A stretch of 11,931 bases of DNA from Baffinella frigidus (lineage: Eukaryota > Cryptophyceae > Cryptomonadales > Baffinellaceae): NCBI GenBank assembly GCA_026770585.1, contig MU646332.1, forward strand, positions 376,041 through 387,971. Reading direction: 5' to 3'. The position numbers were made by a program, and so were the translations under genes. Within the stretch, counting starts at the first letter, position 1. Every line of letters begins with the position of its first letter. The notes under the pieces were generated by a model that saw nothing but the letters and a program-made list of their open reading frames with translations, ran no database searches and had not been told where the DNA came from. Below, one piece after another: positions 5,249-10,628 of the stretch.

Positions 5249-5590
5249 ACTGCTCTGTCCCGGTTTAGGTTTTAGGGTTTAGGGTCACGAAATCGTCCGA
5301 CGGGTATGTCCACGACGTGACCTCGAAACCCAGCGAAACCACTGCTCTCTTCACGGCTCAGGCTTCAGGGTTAAGGGTTGAGGGTTACGAAATCACCCGA
5401 AGGACATCGGGGTACGAAACTGTGCGGAATCACTGCTCTGTTCAGGGCTCCAGAGTTTAGGGTTTAGGGTTTGGGGTTACGAAATCACCCAAAGTCACTG
5501 ATCGGTCCACGATGTCTCCCAAAGTTGGTGATCTGTCCGCGAAATCACATGTTTGGTGATTCAGTGTTTAGGGTTTAGGGTTTAGGCCAC
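5249..5590. repeat. Higher-order repeat, 91-92 bp, each with TTTAGGG-like core
   Basis: ACTGCTCT starts units at 5249, 5341 and 5432 (offsets 92 and 91), and a related ACTGATCGG starts at 5497. Each of the first three contains telomere-like TTTAGGG or degenerate TTGAGGG repeats, followed by GGGT(T/C)ACGAAATC and CCGA or CCAAA. A final (TTTAGGG) block lies at about 5565-5586. The orientation is opposite to the array at 2475. This is telomere-like sequence absorbed into a satellite. Confidence 0.8.
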
Positions 5591-5692
5591 TGAATCGCCT
5601 ACGGTAGGCCCTCGAGCCGCACGTGTTCTAGGAGGGTGTGGACTGGAGTGGTGTGCAGGTAAGGTGTCCGCCGAAATGGTGCACAGGTGGTT

Positions 5693-5726
5693 AAAGTTGA
5701 CGTTTTGTACCAGGTCCGTCAACTTT
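5693..5726. repeat. AAAGTTGAC / GTCAACTTT hairpin
   Basis: Arms AAAGTTGACG and CGTCAACTTT (10 bp) enclose 14-15 nt. The same pair in looser form recurs within the copies near 6603-6645 and 7690-7733, and AAAGTTGAC occurs alone at about 1346, 5926 and 6112. Confidence 0.6.
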
Positions 5727-5929
5727 TACCATTGTCAGTTTCCAGAAGGGGTTTGAGTGTTTTTTTTAGGTTCGTGTTCCAGGAGGTTTTTTGTAAGGCG
5801 CGTGACCCTCTTCGCACAGGTGTTGACGAAACCGCACACAGAAGGCTGCTGGTGGGTGGATTTCAAGCTCACGGGGATCCGAAAGGTCTGCCTCAGTCGG
5901 GTTGACTGATCGTTTTCACACCCAAAGTT

Positions 5930-5951
5930 GACCTTTCGGATCCGAAAGGTC
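5930..5951. repeat. 22-bp perfect palindrome
   Basis: GACCTTTCGGATCCGAAAGGTC: perfect symmetry centred on GGATCC. It is built from CCGAAAGGTC, which occurs again in nearby repeat copies (5880, 6266). Confidence 0.85.
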
Positions 5952-6024
5952 CTGCTACGCCAGAGGCCTCGAAACATCCACTTTTGAAATCATCAAGTGG
6001 AATCCCGAAGGATTCTAAAGTCAA

Positions 6025-6044
6025 CGACGCCAGATCTGGCGTCG
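6025..6044. repeat. 20-bp perfect palindrome
   Basis: CGACGCCAGATCTGGCGTCG is perfectly self-complementary with no loop, centred on AGATCT. No other copy was noticed. Confidence 0.85.
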
Positions 6045-6330
6045 ATAAGGCAGTCGTTACCCTCGAGCCCTCTGGCGTGGAGTCGGGTTGACTGATCGTT
6101 TTCACGGCCAAAGTTGACGGATATGTACCTGGTGGTTCGACTTCGAACTCACGGGGATACGAAAATTCGCTGGGAAGGGTGTAGCTGTGAGACACTTGGA
6201 GCCAAGTGCGGTTCTTCTTCTTCGTCTTCTCCTTTATTACTCTTGATACAGGTCCTCTCGAGGATCCGAAAGGTCCTAGCTCTACGTCGGTCGGGTTGAC
6301 TTATCGTTTCCACGCTCAAAGTTGACGGAT

Positions 6331-6720
6331 GTGTACCACCAAACAAAGGGGTCAAGTTCCGGTCTCCCCGTTTCGAGGAGACCCGATTAACTCAGGCAGA
6401 GCTAGAGGTCGCTCGAAAAGGGTGTGGCGGTGAGACACGTGGAGCCATTTGTGTTTTTTGGAGTCGTTTGTGGTACATAACGTTCTGATCAAGGCTGTGA
6501 AACGTGTTTGTGGGATGATGAAAGTCTTCACGAATTGTGAGCTGCAAGTTAAAGACGGCTCCAGAAACCTAGCTCTGCCTCACTCGGGTTGACCGACTAT
6601 TCTCAAGTTGACATGCTGGGTCTGCAGTACGAATCTGTCAACTTTGGAGCGACAAAGAGCCCGGGCCCACCAAAATGGTGAGCCAAAATGGCGAGCCCAA
6701 ATTGACTGGGTCGGAACTTA
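6331..6720. other. No gene recognised; diverged interspersed-repeat copies
   Basis: This stretch has no supported exon. It carries a further GTGAGACACGTGGAGCCATTT motif near 6432-6452 and a diverged copy of the TCGGGTTGAC repeat with the CAAGTTGAC...GTCAACTTTGG pair (about 6583-6646). The AAATGG(T/C)GAGCC pair near 6675-6695 relates to the hairpin at 7758-7780. Confidence 0.5.
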
Positions 6721-6730
6721 GAAACGTGTC

Positions 6731-6970
6731 TAGCAGCTGAACGGACGCTTTACGCCATTTCAACAGAAGAATGGCTGCAGGAACGTGTCTGGTGAAAGTA
6801 GTTGTGTTAAGTTGCTGTTGAAAGTGGCCGTGTCAACTTGCTAGCATCTGAACGCTTCTGCCTCACCAGGGATACAAGACCGGATCTCCGATCAAATTTG
6901 GTGGATATGAAGGCTAGAGGTTGTGGAAATTGGCCCTGCATTCACATTAGCATCTGAACTGTTCCGCCCT
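6731..6970. repeat. About 110-bp tandem repeat marked by TAGCATCTGAAC
   Basis: TAGCAGCTGAAC (6731), TAGCATCTGAAC (6842) and TAGCATCTGAAC (6948) are spaced 111 and 106 bp. The last two are followed by C..CC(T/A)CACCAG.GATACAAGAC-like sequence, which continues into the GATTCAAGAC blocks before the next exon. Confidence 0.65.
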
Positions 6971-6973
6971 ACC

Positions 6974-7165
6974 AGAGATTCAAGACGAGTGGGCAGGGGA
7001 TCTACCACCAACGAAAATTACCACATAAATGCTTTAATATTACTTGTAAGAACGAACTGTGTAGCAATTTTCGTTGCCAGATTCTGAACGAAAAATAGGT
7101 TTCCCCTGATAAGAACTCGTTTGCCGTTGCAGGGATTCAAGACGGGTGGGGAGGGGATCTACCAC
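6974..7165. repeat. 35-bp direct repeat upstream of the YATEADS exon
   Basis: The blocks at 6974-7008 and 7131-7165 (GATTCAAGACG.GTGGG, then AGGGGATCTACCAC) match apart from a few bases. The first copy is cut exactly where the TIR element at 7009-7076 starts. The second copy continues into TTGCAG, the exon acceptor. This could reflect insertion of the element near the acceptor plus a local duplication. Confidence 0.7.
7009..7076. mobile_element. 68-bp element with terminal inverted repeats, copy 2
   Basis: CAACGAAAATTACCACA (from 7009) and TGTGTAGCAATTTTCGTTG (to 7076) are near-complementary ends. The interior TAAATGCTTTAATATTACTTGTAAGAACGAAC aligns with copy 1 at 1183-1251. The two copies, nearly 6 kb apart, share length, ends and interior, which supports a real dispersed element over a chance hairpin. 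Confidence 0.6.
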
Positions 7166-7171
7166 TTGCAG

Positions 7172-7219
7172 TACGCGACCGAGGCTGATTCTCTCCGGAC
7201 GCTCCAAGCCATCCAGACG
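7172..7219 (+). CDS. Candidate 48-nt exon YATEADSLRTLQAIQT
   Basis: A short block lies between CTACCACTTGCAG and ACG/GTGAGA, with good acceptor and donor matches. It is 16 codons, phase 0 at both ends, reading YATEADSLRTLQAIQT, probably helical. It is followed by a GA microsatellite and then by a broken duplicate at 7390-7437. Microexon-size coding units are hard to prove from sequence. The main support is the strong splice-site context and the fact that the duplicate lost both its acceptor and its frame while this copy kept them. No family is recognised. Confidence 0.4.
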
Positions 7220-7377
7220 GTGAGAAGGAGAGCGAGATAGAGAGAGAGAGAGAGCGAGAGCGAGAGAGCGGGGGGGGGGGAGAGAAACAGACAGATAGAC
7301 AAACATAAAGAAAGAAAGAGAGAGAGAGAGAGACAGAGCGAGACAGAGGGAGAGGGAGGGAGAGAGAGAGAGCGATC
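7220..7377. repeat. GA-rich microsatellite
   Basis: GAGAGA and GAGCGA runs begin directly at the donor GTGAGAAGGAGAG of the preceding exon, with a 10-G run near 7270-7280 and GACAGA/AAAGAAAG interruptions. It reads as expanded intron sequence. Minus-strand frames give Ser/Leu strings and are not coding. Confidence 0.9.
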
Positions 7378-7389
7378 TACCACTTGCAT

Positions 7390-7437
7390 TACGCGACATA
7401 AACTGATTCTCTCCGGACGCTCCAAGCTATCCAGACG
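7390..7437 (+). pseudogene. Dead duplicate of the YATEADS exon
   Basis: It has the same length and frame as 7172-7219, but the acceptor CTTGCAG has become CTTGCAT. Codons 3-5 read ACA TAA ACT instead of ACC GAG GCT, introducing a stop. The donor side (ACG/GTGACAG) and the SLRTLQAIQT part are intact, with one silent change (GCC/GCT). Confidence 0.65.
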
Positions 7438-7500
7438 GTGACAGAGCGAGAGCGAGTGAGAGACAGAGAGAGGGAGAGAGAAAGAGCGAGAGAGAGAGAG

Positions 7501-7537
<37 letters not shown>

Positions 7538-7540
7538 AAG
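7438..7540. repeat. GA-rich microsatellite after the duplicate exon
   Basis: GTGACAGAGCGAGAG, then pure GAGAGA to about 7532, closing with AAAGCAAGC. It parallels the array after the first exon copy, so the array and exon were duplicated together. Degenerate CCCGAAA(C) telomere-like words follow at 7565-7610. Confidence 0.9.
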
Positions 7541-7659
7541 CAATCCTTGGACCCTCGCTCCTCAGCCCGAAACTCTGATCCCGAAACCCGAAACGCTAAA
7601 CCCGAAACCCTCTATTGGGACTGTTCAATCCCCCATGTGACCACACATTCGTTCTAGCT

Positions 7660-7790
7660 CAGCCTCGATCGGGTTGGCTGACTATTCTTAAGTTGGCATG
7701 CTGGGTGTGTGGTACAAATTCGTCAACTTTGGAGCGGAACAGAACCCGAAAGATCCTGGGCTCACCAAATTGGTGAGCCCAAATAGACTG
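7660..7790. repeat. Diverged copy of the TCGGGTTGAC interspersed repeat, with hairpin
   Basis: TCGGGTTGGCTGACTATTCTTAAGTTGGCATGCTGG matches the copy near 6583, followed by GTCAACTTTGGAGCG in both. It ends in the near-perfect palindrome GGGCTCACCAA.TTGGTGAGCCC (7758-7780). Confidence 0.65.
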
Positions 7791-7891
7791 GGACATAGCT
7801 AGGCTTTCTGCCGCAATTTTGACGCGAACACACGCGGATGATCTGTCGGTGTTTTGACGGTGCGCGCGTTGGGGATCCTGCGTAGACACAG

Positions 7892-7892
7892 C

Positions 7893-7933
<41 letters not shown>

Positions 7934-7951
7934 AGGAGAGAGAGAGAGAGA
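7892..7951. repeat. GA microsatellite
   Basis: An almost pure (GA)n with a GGGAAGG interruption, running directly into the left arm of the 34-bp hairpin. Confidence 0.95.
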
Positions 7952-8025
7952 GAAGTTTGATAGTAGTATGATCTGCACCCCCACAGATCTGTGTGGGGGT
8001 GCAGATCATACTACTATCAAACTTC
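7952..8025. repeat. Perfect 34-bp hairpin with 6-nt loop
   Basis: Bases 7952-7985 and 7992-8025 are exact reverse complements, with loop GATCTG. The arm contains TATGATCTGCACCC, which occurs once more at 9608-9621. Right after it, GATCCGATAG is repeated (8027-8036 and 8049-8058) with GATCATACT between. A transcript would form a long, perfectly paired stem with a very short loop. There is no coding potential. It could be a foldback insertion or a hairpin-RNA source. Confidence 0.92.
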
Positions 8026-8124
8026 CGATCCGATAGGATCATACTGCTGATCCGATAGAAAGGTGTCCATGTCCTCCCGCCTCGGTGGGATGCCTGGCGG
8101 CCGTGTCGGTATTAACCTAGGTCT

Positions 8125-8225
8125 TTCTCTCCCCCCCTCCCTCTCTTTCTCCCTCCCTCTCTCTCTCTCCCTCTCCCTCCCTCTCCCTCCCTCCCTCCCT
8201 CCCTCTCTCTCTCTCTCTCTCTCAG
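8125..8225. repeat. CT microsatellite ending in a splice acceptor
   Basis: CTTTCTCTCCCCCCCTCC, then CCCT and CT repeats, closing TCTCTCTCAG directly before the exon at 8226. It could serve as an extended polypyrimidine tract. This is the same arrangement as 3711-3954. Confidence 0.85.
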
Positions 8226-8324
8226 ATGGAGAAGAACACGCGGGACGCGGAGGAGGCTCTCGCGACGCTCCTCGCCCGCGAGGACAGCGCGTACCACCCC
8301 CCTCCACCCGGATTATATCCCTAA
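8226..8324 (+). CDS. Candidate exon MEKNTRDAEEALATLLAREDSAY, copy A
   Basis: It follows a strong CT tract and CAG. The reading is MEKNTRDAEEAL, ATLLAREDSAY, then HPPPPGLYP, with TAA at 8322-8324. Alternatively, a donor could lie at AGCGC/GTACCA near 8290, leaving a 65-nt exon. The start of the exon is ATG, but whether it is an initiator is unknown. The helical, acidic/alanine-rich composition resembles a coiled-coil segment. A copy at 8861-8959 differs in the core by one silent change (GCT/GCG). Six shorter or diverged relatives follow up to 9782. No domain is recognised. Confidence 0.42.
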   Translation: MEKNTRDAEEALATLLAREDSAYHPPPPGLYP

Positions 8325-8419
8325 TTAAATTCACTTAGGACCCTAATTAACCTTCGTCCAACTCCTATGAACAAATAGGGAACCATTTTCTTTTAAATTA
8401 AGCATGTCCCCGGATTAAT

Positions 8420-8482
8420 ACGCGGGATGCGGTGGAGGCGCTCGCGGCGCGCCTCGCCCGTGAGGACAGCGCGTACACCCCT
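8420..8482 (+). pseudogene. Copy B of the LAREDSAY exon
   Basis: It reads TRDAVEALAARLAREDSAYTP without a clear acceptor: the preceding sequence is CCCCGGATTAAT. The frame is open and the core LAREDSAY is kept (CGT/CGC silent). It is part of the larger direct repeat 8226-8482 and 8861-9117. It may be an unused or decaying exon. Confidence 0.4.
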
Positions 8483-8542
8483 CACCCTTTTGATTTCTGT
8501 GTTCTGTGGGTATTAGCCTACTTTAGTCTTGAGTGAATTAGG

Positions 8543-8614
8543 ATACTGTATATACTGTACATACTGTACATACTGTACATACTTTACATACTGTACATAC
8601 TGTACACACTGTAC
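8543..8614. repeat. 9-bp tandem repeat ATACTGTAC, eight units
   Basis: Eight units in 72 bp, with only three single-base variants. GTAC occurs every 9 bp. The seed word GCATACTGTAC also appears singly before exon copies at about 8633, 9265 and 9728, so the array looks like a local expansion of conserved sequence upstream of the exon acceptor. Confidence 0.93.
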
Positions 8615-8647
8615 GATTTCTGTGTGAACTAGCATACTGTACCACGA

Positions 8648-8720
8648 CAGAAGAGCAGAAGAGTGGGGGCTCTCGCGGCGCGCTTCGCCCGCGAGGACAG
8701 CGCGCACACACACCCTCCAC
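8648..8720 (+). pseudogene. Copy C of the LAREDSAY exon
   Basis: After TACTGTACCACGACAG come GAAGAGTGGGGGCT and CTCGCGGCGCGCTTCGCCCG, reading ALAARFAREDSAH in its 3' part. A small indel disturbs the frame in the 5' part, and the TAC after GCG is CAC. The upstream block TTCTGTGTGAA.TAGCATACTGTAC is shared with copies F and H. Confidence 0.4.
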
Positions 8721-8860
8721 CCTCATCCGGAACCCTCTCTATTTCTGTGTGAATTCGCATACCCTCGCGCCCGGAGGCGAAGAGGCCTCAACAACCGTAG
8801 ATTGCGTCTTGAGTCTATCATTTTGACCGCGATTTGTAGCACGGATGACAGAAGAGGTAG

Positions 8861-8959
8861 ATGGAGAAGAACACGCGGGACGCGGAGGAGGCGCTCGCGA
8901 CGCTCCTCGCCCGCGAGGACAGCGCGTACCACCCCCCTCCACCCGGATTCTATCCCTAA
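8861..8959 (+). CDS. Candidate exon MEKNTRDAEEALATLLAREDSAY, copy D
   Basis: This is a duplicate of the exon at 8226, offset 635 bp, with the same peptide up to DSAYHPPPPG, then FYP and TAA. The only difference in the first 23 codons is GCT/GCG (Ala, silent). The acceptor side differs completely: there is no CT array but ACAGAAGAGGTAG. The similarity resumes in the 3' flank and runs on through copy E to 9117. Either copy could be the source. Confidence 0.4.
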   Translation: MEKNTRDAEEALATLLAREDSAYHPPPPGFYP

Positions 8960-9054
8960 TTAAATTCACTTAGGGCCCTAATTAACCTTCGTCCAACTCC
9001 TATGAACAAATAGGGAACCATTTTCTTTTAAATTAAGCATGTCCCCGGGTTAGT

Positions 9055-9117
9055 GCGCGGGATGCGGAGGAGGCGCTCGCGGTTCTCCTCGCCCGCGAGG
9101 ACAGCGCGTACCTCCCC
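9055..9117 (+). pseudogene. Copy E of the LAREDSAY exon
   Basis: It reads ARDAEEALAVLLAREDSAYLP and then TAA, partner of copy B in the direct repeat. No AG acceptor lies close upstream. It ends directly in CCCTAAA telomere-like repeats (9115-9135), which supply the stop. Confidence 0.4.
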
Positions 9118-9135
9118 TAAACCCTAAACCCTAAA
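9115..9135. repeat. Short CCCTAAA array (three units)
   Basis: Three exact heptamers fused to the end of exon copy E, followed by degenerate CGCTAAA and CAATAAA words up to about 9220. It has the same strand orientation as the array at 2475. Confidence 0.85.
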
Positions 9136-9269
9136 AAAACAGACCCACACATAATAAGCGCGTAAACTCCCTAATCTCAAAACGCTAAACGCTAAACAGC
9201 AAACAATAAACAAGAAACAACAAGCGCGGACACCCCCCTTGCCATCCTTTCTGAGTGAATTAGCATACT

Positions 9270-9330
9270 GCAGTACTAAGGAAGAGTGGAGCGTAGGTGC
9301 GGTGTGCCAGGGAGGACAGCGCGAGCCGCA
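9270..9330 (+). pseudogene. Copy F, degenerate LAREDSAY exon
   Basis: TTAGCATACTGCAGTACTAAG, then GAAGAGTGGAGCG and GTGCCAGGGAGGACAGCGCG. Only the flank and the EDSA part are recognisable. The upstream CCCCCCTTGCCATCCTT is repeated at about 9651. Confidence 0.4.
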
Positions 9331-9339
9331 CACGCGAAA

Positions 9340-9545
9340 CCCTTTCGACTGCTGCTACGCGGGAGAGCTACATGTCATTTTACGCCCTGCGTCCATCTAT
9401 TATTTTCCCTTGAAATCGGCAAAAGTTGCCGGAAATGCCCACAAATGATTGACATTGACGGAAAAGTAACCGCAGGATATGTTTGAAATGGCTCCAAGAA
9501 CCCATCTAGCCCTCCCCCGTAGTGAGCGACTTAGCATAATGAAGT
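9340..9545. other. No gene recognised
   Basis: This is unique-looking sequence with short open frames on the + strand (about 66-69 codons) and no splice context I can defend. It contains GAAATGGCTCCAAGAA near 9486, matching the GAAATGGCTCCAA word after the first exon family, and a GCAAAAGTTGCCGG stretch near 9419. Confidence 0.5.
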
Positions 9546-9782
9546 GACTACGGGTGAGGCAAACGCGGCCGTCGTCGCCCGCGAGGACAGCAAGGATGGC
9601 AAGGAGGTATGATCTGCACCCGGCTTGGAGCGTCCGCAGAGAAGTACACCCCCCTTGCCATCCTTGCGAGTTCGGTGTGAATTGGCCTAATTCATTAACA
9701 TTTCGATCGCTGGGTGGATAAGCCTACTGTATTACTACGGAAGAGCGCCTCGCCCGCGAGGACCGCGCGTACCGCCGCTTCC
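9546..9782 (+). pseudogene. Copies G and H, degenerate LAREDSAY exons
   Basis: G (about 9553-9595) keeps GTCGTCGCCCGCGAGGACAGC. H (about 9742-9782) keeps CGGAAGAGCGCCTCGCCCGCGAGGACCGCGCGTACC, preceded by CTACTGTATTACTA. Between them, at 9608-9640, lies TATGATCTGCACCC fused to a reverse-complement fragment of the YATEADS exon (CGGCTTGGAGCGTCCGCAGAGAA), so pieces of three repeat families meet here. Confidence 0.45.
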
Positions 9783-9978
9783 ATACGCATGGAAACCCCT
9801 TTCAATTTCTTTCGACACAACGCACCCCGATCCGATCGCCAAGAGTGTTTGAATTCAACGTCCCACCCCAGGGAATTGGAGCCGTTAGCATTCTTTCTGA
9901 AGGTGAAGCTCGAATTCCCTACGGGAGCGAGAAATTAAACACTCGTCCGGGTTTAGATTAACCCCCCTGCCTCTGCAG

Positions 9979-10054
9979 GAGCAAAGCGCCGCAGTCGCTT
10001 TCGTACAACCGGAATCCAGTGGTTTGCTGGTACAACATCCCGGTCACGGAGTTT
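9979..10054 (+). CDS. Candidate exon SKAPQSLSYNRNPVVCWYNI, truncated copy 1
   Basis: After the acceptor CCTGCCTCTGCAG, one base completes a codon. The frame then reads SKAPQSLSYNRNP, VVCWYNIPVTEF, and closes at TAA (10058-10060), inside a 32-bp tandem repeat that replaces the exon's 3' part. Against the complete copy at 10223-10331 there are four base changes over 25 codons (AGC/AGT, CTT/CTC, AAC/AAT, CCA/CCG), all silent. That points to recent coding constraint on this peptide. It may now be a truncated alternative or terminal exon. The Cys-Trp-Tyr run and alternating pattern suggest a beta-type segment; the family is unknown. Confidence 0.42.
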
Positions 10055-10150
10055 GAATAACCCACAAGCGGATACTCCCTAGGATTGAATAACCCACAAG
10101 TGGATAATCCCTAGTAATGAATTACCCACAAGTAGACAATCCCTAGGACC
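10055..10150. repeat. 32-bp tandem repeat, three units
   Basis: The units at 10055-10086, 10087-10118 and 10119-10150 each read GAAT(A/T)ACCCACAAG, then a variable middle, TCCCTAG and two to four closing bases. The array starts exactly where exon copy 1 stops matching copy 2. It is followed by ACCCTACGTACGATAGG, a relative of the CCTAC(C/G)GTAGG word. Confidence 0.88.
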
Positions 10151-10222
10151 CTACGTACGATAGGCAATCCATAGGGAAAAGGGGTTGTTCCTACGGATGT
10201 CCTAACCGTCTTTCCTTCGCAG

Positions 10223-10331
10223 GAGTAAAGCGCCGCAGTCGCTCTCGTACAATCGGAATCCGGTGGTTTGCTGGTACAACATCCCGGTCACGGAGTTTGT
10301 CACGCGCTCGGACCGCCGTTTCTCGATGCAG
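10223..10331 (+). CDS. Candidate exon SKAPQSLSYNRNPVVCWYNI..., complete copy
   Basis: Acceptor TTTCCTTCGCAG and donor ATGCAG/GTGGGA bound 109 nt: one base, then 36 codons reading SKAPQSLSYNRNPVVCWY, NIPVTEFVTRSDRRFSMQ. The upstream intron is phase 2 and the downstream one phase 0. The 5' part is duplicated at 9979 with silent changes only, and the 3' end (RSDGRFSMQ) is duplicated at 10508-10532 after a GA/GT-rich stretch. Third positions are GC-rich. The best splice signals and composition in the window make this one of the stronger exon calls. Protein family not recognised. Confidence 0.5.
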
Positions 10332-10532
10332 GTGGGAGAGAGAGAACGAGAGAGAGAGCGAGAGAGTGTGTATGTGTGTGTGTGAGAGAGAGAGAGTGAG
10401 AAATAGAGAAATATATATATATATTGAGAGAGAGAGTGTGTGTGTGTGAGAGAGAGAGTGTGTGTGCGAAAGAGCATGTGTGTGTGGGGGGGAGAGAGCG
10501 TTTCGCGGTCGGACGGCCGCTTCTCTATGCAG
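10332..10532 (+). other. Candidate GA/GT microsatellite intron with exon-end repeat at its 3' end
   Basis: It runs from GTGGGAGAGAG to CTTCTCTATGCAG. The last 25 bases (TCGGACGGCCGCTTCTCTATGCAG) repeat the end of the exon before the donor (TCGGACCGCCGTTTCTCGATGCAG), with three differences. Both intron ends therefore lie at the same ATGCAG junction in direct repeats. If used, splicing gives SMQ joined to FSLSV and a stop at 10548-10550. Confidence 0.4.
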
Positions 10533-10625
10533 TTCAGCTTGAGTGTGTGAGAGAGTGTGTGTGCGCGAGAGAGACAGAGAGACACACAGACAGAGAGACA
10601 CAGAGTGCGTAAGAGACACAAAGTG
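10533..10625. repeat. GA/GT/CA-rich low-complexity tract
   Basis: TTCAGCTTGAGTGTGTGAG followed by GAGAGTGTGTGTGCGCGAGAGAGACAGAG. It holds GTAAGAGACACA and GTGTGTGAGCGAGACACG, words that become part of the higher-order satellite downstream. Confidence 0.85.
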
Positions 10626-10628
10626 TGT

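Larger units (their letters stand above)
5890..6330. repeat. Interspersed repeat GTCGGGTTGACTGATCGTTTTCAC, three copies
   Basis: Copies start near 5896, 6083 and 6290, each with TCGGGTTGACT.ATCGTTT.CAC and then CAAAGTTGAC. More diverged copies lie near 6580-6650 and 7663-7735. On the minus strand the first three translate as STLGVKTISQPD, STLAVKTISQPD and STLSVETISQPD, within open frames of 60-100 codons. The minus strand is therefore a possible coding relic. Related flanks (CACGGGGAT.CGAAA, GTGAGACAC.TGGAGCCA) recur around the copies. Confidence 0.65.

Noticed and set aside
5693-6330. TTGAC words as plant WRKY W-boxes or as bacterial -35 boxes
   Set aside because: They lie inside repeat copies, with no gene placed to be regulated and no matching -10 element. 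The organism is not established.
7040-8338. Ser/Leu, Arg/Glu-rich ORFs across GA and CT arrays
   Set aside because: Pure microsatellite translation with no independent support.
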